In this document: positions 36,648 through 45,790 of the stretch, one piece after another | Position numbering within the stretch: the stretch's first letter is position 1 | How the letters are laid out: each line of letters starts with the position of its first letter | Source of the DNA: Calliopum simillimum | Taxonomy: Eukaryota > Arthropoda > Insecta > Diptera > Lauxaniidae | DNA: 64,000 bases | Direction: 5' to 3' | Assembly: GCA_951812925.1 (NCBI GenBank) | Contig: OX638369.1 | Span: forward strand, 48,789,061 to 48,853,060 | The notes under the pieces: generated by a model | Told to the model about the DNA's origin: nothing | The model's input: only the letters and a program-made list of their open reading frames with translations | Database searches by the model: none | Translations under genes and position numbers: made by a program

Positions 36648-36842
36648 GAGTGAATTTGACGAATTTCTCGAACGAATGGCCCAATGCTCCCATAAGACAT
36701 GAGAATGATGGAACGAGCGGAGAAGGTCGTTTTCATTTGCAACGACGTAGTAGGAAAGAACATTTAAGGACGTTGAAAATCATTTTAGAAAATTACATGA
36801 CTAAAATACGCAGAGCTAGCGCTACACGATTTGTGTGCAAAT
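36648..36842 (+). CDS. candidate internal host exon, unknown product
   Basis: A pyrimidine-rich tract ending TTTTATTTGTAG precedes an open stretch of 195 nt that ends at a consensus donor (AAAT then GTGAGT at 36,843-36,848). The length is a multiple of three. One frame is open throughout (two leading bases, then GTG AAT TTG ACG...), giving a hydrophilic peptide with a basic stretch (HLQRRSRKEHLRTLKIILEN) and few low-complexity residues. I do not recognise a domain. Both splice sites have good consensus, but a chance acceptor-ORF-donor combination is possible in 64 kb. Neighbouring exons were not found. Confidence 0.25.
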
Positions 36843-36848
36843 GTGAGT

Positions 36849-38297
36849 GATTGTGTGTGTGTATTTAAATGATGAGGCATCGAAGCTTTACCCTCGATTT
36901 TTTCCATCTAAGTATTCCTCATGCACATCAAAATCAACATCATCATCATCATCAGAGTGAAGTGTCGGCCGTGGTCCCAACGAAGGTGTCAACTAATGAA
37001 TAAATGACGAATTTGAAATGCAAATTCAATTCCAAGAATTTAGTTTTGATTTTAACTGTCCCGTTTCAGTTTGCGAGCATAAATGTTGTGTAAACTCTGC
37101 TGGTTGCGTCATCCGTCCCTTGAGTCGTGAGCAAATTCATGTACAAATTCATGGTTTTAAAGCTCGAGGGTCCTCCTTTGTGTGTGGGTGTTGCTTGGGC
37201 ATAAGTAGAACAACTTCGATTTTGTGTTTTGTGCGCTGCCAGTAATTAAGGGTTTGGGCCTCGAATGTGTTAGATTCGGAATTACTAAAAGTTTGGCCAT
37301 ATACTTATGTATTTGTAGAGATTTGTGATGACAAGCGAATATTTTATTTTGATTTGTTGTGGGAGTATAGCTGTGAGGGAGGAAGATGATATAAACAACA
37401 AAAGGTATATCAAAAAATTTTTCTATGGAGTTTATTAAAGACTTTGACCGACTTTCGGGAACATTTGAAATGCGACATTTATCGATATTTTGAATTCTTT
37501 CACGTATTTTGAAGACTTAACTTTCATTCAATTTCTTCGATTCTTTCAGTTTCTTGAGTTAATTCACTGCAAAACAATTAATATGCAAATGTAAATTATT
37601 GCACTGATTACACATAATAATAGTAAAATCGAAACATATTATATGCAAAATTCTTCTTCATAAATCCACTCAAATCGCAATATTCTAAAAAAAAGAACAA
37701 CATTTCCTTTCAATCATCCTCCTCCACTCGTACTATATGCAAATTGCGCAATAAATGTCACATAAGTTTTCTCCTCTTTCGGAGGGTAGGGGTGCGCTTT
37801 AGCATTGCATAATGCTGCCAATTAAAATCGAAATCAAAATCAAAACCAAAATGAAAATGTAAATGAAAATGAAAATTTGCCAAAAATAATAACAACAGAA
37901 AACAACAAAATAAATGAAGGAGAACAACGACAGTTTAAATGGGAATTTATGGGAAAATGTTGCTAATGCTGATGATAACGATGTTGTTCTGTTGTTGCTG
38001 ATGAAGTTTATTTGTATTTGTATGTTTTTTTACGAAGCTACGAATACAAAGTTAATGCAAATGACAAAATGACAAAAACAATTCGTAAGGCTTTGAATAC
38101 ACACTCAAACAACATTATTTAGATAAAAACTGATGATTTTAATGTTGCTAAATGATCCATCAGTATGATTTTCCACAGAAAAGAAGAAAAATTTGATTTT
38201 GATAAGCCATATGAAAATGTGGCATATTATGGTTAACATATTAGTTGTAACATTCGCAATTTGGCTATGTAAAATTTAACTAATCAGTTGATATGGA
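36849..38297. other. non-coding, intron-like
   Basis: Contains TCATCATCATCATCAT near 36,940, CAAAATCAAAACC-like runs near 37,830, and TTGTTGTTGC-like runs. It is typical of fly intronic or intergenic DNA. Nothing further recognised. Confidence 0.45.
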
Positions 38298-38375
38298 TTC
38301 GGGGAGACGGTGATCACGGTGATCAAGAATATACACACATTTCAATATCTGCCACGCCTCCTTCCCTTCCCATCC
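38298..38375 (+). repeat. fragment of the CCAG-bearing repeat family (3' part)
   Basis: GTGATCAAGAATATACACAC followed by ATCTGCCACGCCTCCTTC matches the 3' third of the repeat at 43,651-44,526 (there CTGATCAAGAATATACATAC and ATCTGCCACGCCTCCTTC). The head, CCAG tract and end are missing. Confidence 0.65.
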
Positions 38376-38520
38376 ATTTTTATTAACAAAAAATATGTTA
38401 TTAAAACTAATTATGTGTTAGTAATGGCTTTTTTGGAAAAAATAACGCTTCCCAAGAGGAAAAACTTCAAAAGCGCTTGTCCCCTTAGAAATATAGAAGC
38501 ACTTTCAACATGATTTTTAA

Positions 38521-38936
38521 TAAGGCCACACTAAAAACAACATGGGTTCGAACCTAGCCCGGGTGATTTTTTTTTATTTTTTTTTTTTTTTATTTTCTTT
38601 TTTTTGCTTTATTTTTTTTTTTTATAAAATATTTTGTATTCACTTTTCTATTTTCCTTTCTCTTATTAATTTGCTTTTGTTTAATTGAATTAAAATTGAT
38701 TACTCAAAGATTTCATGTAAGGCTGCAATAAGAACAACGTGAGTTCGAACCTAGCCCGGATAATTTTTTTTTTTTTAAGTTTATTCGCTTTATTTTTTTT
38801 ATTAAAATATTTTTTTTCAACCTTATTTATTTCACTTTTCTATTTTCCATTTTCTTATTATTTTACTTTCGTTTAATTGAATTGAAACTGATAACACAAT
38901 GATTCTTTGTAAGGCTGTAGGAGCATTCGAATGTCA
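38521..38936 (+). repeat. tandem ~195-bp repeat carrying a tRNA B-box-like motif
   Basis: Two full units (38,521-38,717 and 38,718-38,909) and the start of a third (38,910). Each begins TAAGGC, contains G[GA]GTTCGAACCTAGCCCGG directly before a long T-run, and ends with a TTTCACTTTTCTATTTTCC.. and GTTTAATTGAATT.AAA segment. GGTTCGAACC fits the Pol III internal B-box (GGTTCRANYCC) and the T-run resembles a Pol III terminator. No clear A-box precedes it, so this is a tRNA-like motif and not a tRNA gene. Confidence 0.65.
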
Positions 38937-39002
38937 AATTCTGTTTGGACAATATTTGCTTAATATACAAATTAAATACCTGTTCATATTATTGGGCATT
39001 GT

Positions 39003-39100
39003 TGTAGCGATCTAAAGAGTTGGTAAAAGTAAATAAAAATAATCTGTTTCTATCTATCACACAGACGGTCGTGGGTTCAAATCTTGGTGCTGCCATTTTT
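39003..39100 (+). repeat. tRNA-like (SINE-head-like) sequence
   Basis: An A-box-like word (TAGCGATCTAAAGAGTTGG, 39,005-39,023) is followed about 50 nt later by GGGTTCAAATCTTGG (B-box-like, 39,073-39,087) and then by a run of eight or more T, as in Pol III units. It does not fold as a proper tRNA by eye, so I treat it as a tRNA-derived relic. Confidence 0.4.
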
Positions 39101-39130
39101 TTTCTTTTTTTTTTATTTAATTGAAAAAAC

Positions 39131-39196
39131 GCTTACCGCAGCATTACAAATAAGCGCTACAAAGGCCCTTTTGAAAAGTATGGCTGCGGTAAGCTT
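39131..39196. repeat. AAGCGCTTACC palindrome, copia target site
   Basis: GCTTACCGCAGC (about 39,132-39,143) is inverted at GCTGCGGTAAGC (about 39,183-39,194). The copia element inserted right after AAGCTT of the right half, so the original palindrome continued into the sequence now at 43,606-43,625 (AGCTTAAGCGCGCTTAC). Confidence 0.6.
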
Positions 39197-39347
39197 TGTT
39201 GTAAAAGAATAAATGTATTGAATAAATAGTATGGCAACACTAAGGATATGAATGTAAAAAGAATTGAAATAATAAATATTCTCTCCTTCTGTTTCTTGAT
39301 TTCAAACCGAATGGTTGTGCTTTTCTTTTGTCTCGGTTTTTACAATA
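39197..39347 (+). repeat. copia 5' LTR
   Basis: Begins TGTTGTAAAAG and ends TTTTTACAATA. Reads the same as the 3' LTR over its full 151 bp by eye. It is short for an insect copia LTR. It is expected to hold the promoter and polyadenylation signals; AATAAA occurs near its start (GAATAAATG). Confidence 0.9.
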
Positions 39348-39359
39348 GGTTATGGGCCG
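39348..39359 (+). promoter_or_regulatory. copia primer-binding site
   Basis: GGTTATGGGCCG directly follows the LTR. Drosophila copia has GGTTATGGGCC at this place, where an internal (half-molecule) part of initiator tRNA-Met primes minus-strand synthesis. The match supports the same unusual priming here. Confidence 0.75.
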
Positions 39360-39478
39360 TTTGACACGCGGTTATTAAATTTTATTTGCAAAAATAAGTT
39401 TTTGATTTCATTTCTTAAAAAATAAAATTTAATTTTGATTTTGCTTAACCGTAAAGTCTAGTTTAGAATATTGTCGCG

Positions 39479-42400
39479 ATGAGTTCGAATAATGCACTTT
39501 CGTTTCCTTTCGAGAAATTGAGGGGCCGCGAGAATTTTGACACCTGGAAGCGGCATGCTCAATCATATCTCGTAATCAAGGGATGTTGGAAGATGGTCAA
39601 CAAGGGATTACCACAAACACCAAGTGACAAGGAGTTGGAGCTCAACGAACGTGCGCTTGCAGAAATCACTTTAATGATAGAACCTGGAAATTTTGCTCAC
39701 ATAGCTACAGCAGAATTGGCAAAGGAGGCATGGGACGCGTTAATGGCAGCTTATGAAGACAGTGGGCTTACACGTAAAGTTGAATTGTTAAAGCAGTTAG
39801 TACGTCTGAAGCTTTCCGACTGCGAATCAATGCAAGACTATGTGAATAAAATAGTTATGACGTCACTTAAAGTTACAAATGCAGGCCTAAAAGTTGATGA
39901 AGAAGTGACAGCATCATTAATGCTTGCCGGCTTGCCCAACGATTTTCGTTCTCTTGTTATGGCTGTTGAAAATTCACAAGCAAAGCTTACTGTTGACAAT
40001 GTAAAAAATTTGTTATTGCAAGACGCAAAATTTGATAATGATCAATTTGAAGGTGCTCTGTATTCAAAATCGAAGAATAAGTCGGGAAGCATTACTGCAT
40101 ACAAATGTCATTATTGTAAGCAAAAAGGCCACTTCAATAAAAATTGTCCGAATAAAGTGAAGAAGAATAGCGGAAAAAAGCTACAAGAAACAAAAGTACT
40201 TCTCACTCGCTCTTTTCTTGCAACAAGAGACGATTCACATAGTTGGTACGTTGATTCGGGATCGACGTCACACATGGTCAATAATAAGCAAATAATGCGT
40301 AATGTTGAAAATGTGAAGAGCAAAGAAATAGTTGTTGCTAACAATGCAAAAGTTTCTGTTGACAGTGTTGGTGACGTCGCTATGCAGCTAATAGTAGGAG
40401 AAACAAAAACAAATGCGATCATTAAAAACGTAGAATGCATACCACAGTTATGTGCGAATTTATTGTCCGTCCGTCAACTTGCAAAAAGAGGAAATAAAGT
40501 GCTCTTCGATGGTGACATTTGTAAAATTTTTGACAGCGAATATAATTTGTTTGCAACTGCAACTGCAAAAGATGAATTATATCGCCTAAATTGCATTGTA
40601 AAACCAGAAAGGAATGAATTGGCGCTAGCAGTGACGGATAATTTCGAACTTTGGCATAGGAGGCTCGCACATATTTGTGACGAAAATTTAAAACATGTAA
40701 AGAATGCTTCAACTGGAGTGCAGTTGCGCTGAAAAACAACAACAAATGCATTACATGCATAAAAGGTAAACAAACGCGCAATTCTTTCAAAGACGTTGGT
40801 AATCGAGCTGTGAATATGTTGGATCTGGTGCATTCAGACGTAATGGGTCCAATAAAAACCAAATCGTTTTCTGGAGCACGGTACCTGTTAACGTTTGTAG
40901 ATGACTGCACGCGAAAAGTTTTTGTTTTTCCTATTAAAAAGAAATCTGATGTTTTCAGTGAATTTACGAAATTTAAAAATTTCGTTGAAAATCAGTGCAG
41001 CGCCAAAATTAAAGTGCTTCGTACTGATAATGGGGCTGAATATGTGAATACGAAATTCACAAATTACATTGAAAGTTGCGGCATATTGCATCAGAAAACT
41101 GCGCCTTACACGCCTGAACAAAATGGCGTAGCTGAACGGCTGAACCGTACAATTATGGATCGCGTACGGTGCATGTTATTGGATGCTTGTTTGGATGAAA
41201 AATTTTGGGCTGAAGCTGCTACGACAGCAGCATATCTTCTTAATCGAATTCCGTGTAGGGGACATGATAAAAGTCCTGAAGAGTTGTGGACGAATATTAC
41301 ACCAAATTTGAATAATCTTCGTGTTTTCGGGTGTAAAGCGATGGTTCACGTTCCTGATGAGAAGCGAAGTAAGCTGAATCCAAAATCGGTCGAATGTATT
41401 CTTCTTGGGTACAGTAATGAGTCGAAGGAATACAGACTCTTTAACGCAAATACAAAGCGCATTATTATTAGCCGAGATGTAGTCTTCATCGAACATGAGT
41501 CAGGTAACTATAATTCATTCACTCATACTAACGAATTGCCGTCACTTATAGTTGACATTGATGGAGAGCAGTCCGTTGCCGATTCAGGGGAGATTGAATC
41601 AAAATGTGAAACGTCAACTGAAGGCGCTAGCATAGAAGAATCTGAGAACGTTGATGCTGATGACAACAACGAAGATATTAATGATGATAATATTGCACCT
41701 GAAGATGTATTTGAAGACGCAGTCGAACAAGAAGAGCAGTTTCGGCGATCTGAGCGGTTAAACAGCAAGCCTAAGCCTACTTATAATTTTTGTGCGATAG
41801 ATTTTGTATCGGAAGATCCTGCAACTGTGAAGGAAGCTTTATCATCTGAATAGTCCGAGGAGTGGAAAAAAGCGATGCAAGCGGAAATTAAATCACTTGC
41901 TGAAAATAACACTTGGGTGATAGCAGATTTGCCGGCAGGAAAGAAATCGATAAGTTCTAAATGGGTATTTAAATCAAAGTATGATGCAGGTGGTAACCTT
42001 ATTCGCCGAAAAGCTAGACTGGTGGCTCGTGGATTTAGTCAGCAACATGGAATAGACTACGACGAAACATTCGCACCCGTAGTTCGATATAGTTCAATCC
42101 GTTTCTTGTTGGCCTTGGCAACGAAGCACAATTTAGTCATTCATCAGCTTGATGCAATAACAGCTTTTTTGAATGGTGACTTGAAGGAAGAAATTTTTAT
42201 GAATCAACCTCAAGAATTTGATGATGGCACCGGCAGAATGTGTTTATTAAAAAAATCGATTTATTGGCTCAAACAATCCAGCAGAGTATGGAATGAGAAA
42301 CTCAACACTGTTTTGACATCGTTTGGACTGAAGCGCAGCGATACTGATCAATGTGTGTACTATTGTGCTGAAAGTAGCAATATGTTATATGTTGCTATCT

Positions 42401-43362
42401 ACGTCGACGATATTTTGGTGTTTGGGAGCGATATATTTTTGATCAATAATCTGAAAAGTGAGCTGTCGGTGCATTTCAAGATGAAAGATATGGGCGAAGC
42501 CAGCTCTATATTAGGAATTCGAATTGTACGTGACTTGAAGAAAGGTGTAACGAAAATCGACCAGCAGCAGTACATCGAAGCTGTTTTGAGGCGTTTTTCA
42601 ATGTTTGAATGTAGTCCTATTGGGACACCACTCGATGTTAATCAGAAGCTTACAGCAGCGATGTCACCTACGAATGAGCTTGAGCAGCAAGCAATGGCAA
42701 AAGTTCCGTACATGCAAGCTGTCGGATGTTTACTTTTTGCAGCACAGGTTACTCGACCTGACATTAGTTTTGCAGTTAATGTTCTCAGTCGATATAGTGT
42801 CAATCCTGGGAAGGCACATTGGACAGCTGTCAAGCGTGTGATGAGGTATTTAAAAGGTTCTTTAAATAAAAGTCTTGTTTATCGCAGGCAACCTTCTAAT
42901 ATTATGGGCTACTGTGATGCAGACTGGGCTGGCGACCTTGATGAGCGACGCTCAACTTCCGGCTATGTATTTAGTTTTCAAGGTGGAGCGATCTCGTGGT
43001 GCACAAAGCAGCAGAAAACTGTTGCCCTATCAACCACTGAGGCCGAATTTATGTCGATGGTCAACGCAATACAGGAGTTGATTTGGCTCAAGCGGATGGA
43101 GTCAGAGTAGGTTACTGGCATCACCGAACCAACAACGTTATTTTGTGACAACAAAAGCGCTATTCATGTAGCATCAAATGGTTCATTTTCTCCACGAACA
43201 AAGCATGTGGACTTACGAGTAAAATTCATACGCGAGAAACTTGATGATGGGAGTCTAAAAATTGCTTATATACCAACCGACGAGATGTTGGCCGATATTT
43301 TAACGAAAGCAGTTAATACACCTAAATTCTCAACACTCGTAAATAAATTTGGTTTAGAATAG
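39479..43362 (+). pseudogene. copia gag-pol polyprotein, broken by one frameshift and two stops
   Basis: Starts at ATG 39,479, 131 bp after the LTR. The gag region has a copia-type capsid segment (about residues 10-190) and a CCHC zinc knuckle (CHYCKQKGHFNKNC, from residue 210). The protease has DSGSTSHM (Asp 259). The integrase has WHRRLAH and CITC (HHCC finger), then the catalytic residues in VHSDVMG, RTDNGAEY and QNGVAERLNRT. Reverse transcriptase has YVDDILVFG (near 42,400). RNase H has CDADWAGD, STTEAEF, CDNKSAIH and RTKHVDL, with the natural stop TAG at 43,360-43,362. Lesions are a 1-nt frame change near 40,716-40,730 (stop TGA 40,730-40,732) inside the integrase finger, TAG at 41,851-41,853 between integrase and RT, and TAG at 43,108-43,110 inside RNase H. 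At roughly 1,290 codons it is a little shorter than classic copia. All enzymatic motifs remain. Confidence 0.95.
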
Positions 43363-43454
43363 TATTTATTTGCCTAGTATCTAGTTTTTTGATAATTAAA
43401 TTTAAAATGAATTTGTTATTTTCTTTTGTTTATTAAATACTTATTCAGGGGAAG

Positions 43455-43605
43455 TGTTGTAAAAGAATAAATGTATTGAATAAATAGTATGGCAACACTA
43501 AGGATATGAATGTAAAAAGAATTGAAATAATAAATATTCTCTCCTTCTGTTTCTTGATTTCAAACCGAATGGTTGTGCTTTTCTTTTGTCTCGGTTTTTA
43601 CAATA
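43455..43605 (+). repeat. copia 3' LTR
   Basis: Preceded by the purine tract CAGGGGAAG and followed by the AGCTT target duplication. No difference from the 5' LTR was noticed. Confidence 0.9.
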
Positions 43606-43650
43606 AGCTTAAGCGCGCTTACACCCTACGACATGCAATGTTAAAAAAAA

Positions 43651-44308
43651 ACTAGTAAGGGTGTAACCTTTGGCCTGGCCAAACATTAAATACCCTACAC
43701 AGCAGTATTTTGAAAGTTTTGCTTATATGGGAGGTGCCACGCCCTCTTGTCCAAATTCACCCAGTTTTTTCTCAGAGTTTAAACTTATAGTTCTTAGCAT
43801 TTGAGTGAAGTTTGGTTGGATTATCTCAAAAAATGTTTTCAGTATAGCGTTTTGAACCTTTTGCTTATATGGGAGGTGCCACGACTTCTTGTCCAAATTC
43901 ACCCAGTTTTTTCTCAGAGTTTAAACTTATAGTTCTTAGCATTTGAGTGAAATTTGGTTGGATTATCTCAAAAAATGTTTTCAGTATAGCGTTTTGAACC
44001 TTTTGCTTCTATGGGAGGTGCCACGCCCTCTTGTCCGAATTCTCCTGGTTTTTGTTCAGAGCTTGCGCTTACAATTCGTAGTATTTCTATGTATTTTGGT
44101 TGCATTGTCGTAAAAAAAACTCAAAAAGTTGCATTTTGAATATATTTTTTGTATGGGCGGTAGGCGTGTCCGTTGACTGATTTCGCTCATTTTCAATCCC
44201 CCGAGCTAACTTTGACAACGAAGACTGTGCACAAAATTTCATTGAATTATCTTGCTTAGTTTTCCCAAAAAGTGTATTTCCACACACAGCACCCAGCCAG
44301 CCAGCCAC

Positions 44309-44388
<80 letters not shown>

Positions 44389-44526
44389 ACAGACGGACAT
44401 GGCTATATCGACTCAGGAGGTGACGCTGATCAAGAATATACATACTTTTCTATATCTGCCACGCCTCCTTCTCTGCGTTACAAACGGAAGGACAAAGTGA
44501 ATATACCCTGGGTGTAGGGTATAAAA
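43651..44526 (+). repeat. CCAG-bearing dispersed repeat, copy 2 (most complete)
   Basis: Begins ACTAGTAAGGGTGTAACC, then the perfect palindrome TTTGGCCTGGCCAAA, then TACCCTACAC. A 142-bp unit starting GCTTATATGGGAGGTGCCAC repeats at 43,721, 43,863 and 44,005 (the last partial). A conserved non-repeated part follows (near 44,150-44,270), then the CCAG array (44,291-44,388), CTGATCAAGAATATACATAC, and the end ACCCTGGGTGTAGGGTATAA. TACCCTACAC near the head and GTGTAGGGTA at the end are inverted. No protein is encoded. The class is unknown to me; the tail resembles non-coding tails found in several fly repeats. Confidence 0.8.
44291..44388 (+). repeat. (CCAG)n array
   Basis: About 20 uninterrupted CCAG units (from about 44,309), with a few imperfect ones before. 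It is a perfect tetranucleotide array inside copy 2 of the dispersed repeat. The corresponding tract is short and degenerate in copies 1 and 3, so it has expanded here. It yields repeated Ser-Gln-Pro-Ala or Gly-Trp-Leu-Ala open frames that are not genes. Confidence 0.9.
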
Positions 44527-44782
44527 AGAATAGTCCTTACGGAGCGGTAGCACTTATTGGTGAAAAGATGCATTTCAGAAGGGTTTTTGAAGCAATTCTT
44601 TTTCTTTTGGGTTCTTTTGAGAAATACGGTCAGCATTTTATAAAAAACCATATAACCTCGAAACCCCTGCAGCTTCCAAATTTTACTGCAGCCAAAACAT
44701 GGTAAGCTTCTGAGAGCTAGAATACTATGATGGAGCTGATTTCTGGCCCACAATAGAGATTTGAATCTATGAAATTACTTAC

Positions 44783-45022
44783 AAGTTGATCGATATCTGC
44801 AAAGCAAAATGGTCTGTATACACAAGTCGACATTATTATTTTGACAAAATCTGTTTTTGACTCTCGAATTGATTTGCTTGGAACTGTCAAATCACAAGAA
44901 AGATCGTATTTACCAAATATTTTGTCGATTACCGTTTTCATTCTTATTCTGCTTATAAAAATGCAATCAAACAACGAATTTTGTAGTGACATTGGTAAAT
45001 ATTTTGATATCAACTTCGCTAA
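44783..45022 (-). CDS. candidate host exon or gene relic on the minus strand, unknown product
   Basis: An open minus-strand frame of about 80 codons runs from a possible acceptor (TAAATCAG, about 45,023-45,030) to a consensus donor GTAAGT (minus strand, 44,777-44,782), directly after the codons for FCFADIDQL. Composition is more protein-like than most AT-rich open frames here (for example YDLSCDLTVPSKSIRESKTD). The acceptor is weak, with a poor pyrimidine tract, and there is a stop upstream. I do not recognise a family. It lies between a CCAG repeat and a DD37E relic, so it could also be part of an unrecognised element. Confidence 0.2.
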
Positions 45023-45162
45023 CCACTGATTTACCGCAAAAATTGTGATTCGAACAATTCAAATTTATTTCCGTTAATTGGAGTGTGCTGAGTTAAACGA
45101 AAACAAATAAAAAATAATTGAAGCACCCTGTAAGCAGAATCCCAACACTTCTGCACGAGAAA

Positions 45163-45780
45163 TGGCTGCAAGGGCAGGTACCTCAAAATCTTCTATGCAA
45201 AGATTTAAGAAACAAATTAAGCTGAAGACCTATAGATTTCAAACGGCTACCAAGACACGAATTTTATACCTGTTTCGAAAAGGGGCAGGTACACAGCAAA
45301 TTTAAAGTGAAGAAAATTACAAAATTTCCCAAGCAGTATATGGCTTGGCAGGTCACATGCAACTGCGGTCTGAAAAGCAGTTTTTTTGTAATACAGGGTA
45401 AAATTAACGCGAATTTATATTGATGAATGCCTTGAAAAACGTCTTTTGCCATTTATTCGCGAACACGGGGGTACTATAATGTTCTCGCCCGATTTAGCAA
45501 CCTCTCACTACTCTGGAGCCCCCATGGAATGGCACAATAGCAATAATGTAAATTTTGTTTCCAAAAAGGCGAATCCACCTAACTTATCAGAGCTTCGACC
45601 TATTGAGAGATATAAGGATCTTATGAAATCAGACCTTCAGAAGAGTAAAAGTACTGCAAAAAATTTTAAAGATTTCAAAAAAAAGTGGCGAAGGTCTTTT
45701 GGTACTGTCGACGAAACAACTGTACAAAAATTAATGAAGGGTCTTAAGAAGAAAGTATTTATGTTCGCTATACTACACAT
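45163..45780 (+). pseudogene. DD37E transposase relic, copy 2
   Basis: Near 45,163-45,245 the frame reads a helix-turn-helix-like AARAGTSKSSMQRFKKQIKL segment. Then, after a large deletion of the first catalytic region, it reads through KFPKQYMAWQVTCNCGLKS, INANLYIDECLEKRLLPFIR, the second catalytic block FSPDLATSHY and the third block NPPNLSELRPIERY. Between the Asp of SPDLA and the Glu of PIER there are 37 residues, all in one open frame, so the DD37E signature is read directly. The third block lacks the usual Trp (ERYK). The frame stays open to a stop at 45,788-45,790. It is a different subfamily from copies 1 and 3, with many differences. No terminal repeats were found. Confidence 0.8.
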
Positions 45781-45790
45781 TTATAAATAA

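Larger units (their letters stand above)
39197..43605 (+). mobile_element. Ty1/copia-class LTR retrotransposon, recent insertion
   Basis: Complete element of 4,409 bp. It comprises a 5' LTR (39,197-39,347), a primer-binding site, one long gag-pol region, a purine tract (CAGGGGAAG, 43,446-43,454) and a 3' LTR (43,455-43,605). The flanks carry a 5-bp target duplication AGCTT (39,192-39,196 and 43,606-43,610). The two LTRs appear identical across 151 bp, which means a very recent insertion, yet the polyprotein has three lesions. The order protease, integrase, reverse transcriptase, RNase H is the copia order. The target is the AAGCGCTTACC palindrome next to tRNA-like repeats. Confidence 0.95.

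Noticed and set aside
40111..41768. Minus-strand open frames inside the copia element
   Set aside because: Antisense shadows of the gag-pol reading frame.
44087..44517. Open frames with Ser-Gln-Pro-Ala or Gly-Trp-Leu-Ala repeats
   Set aside because: Produced by the CCAG tetranucleotide array inside a non-coding repeat; not a repeat protein.
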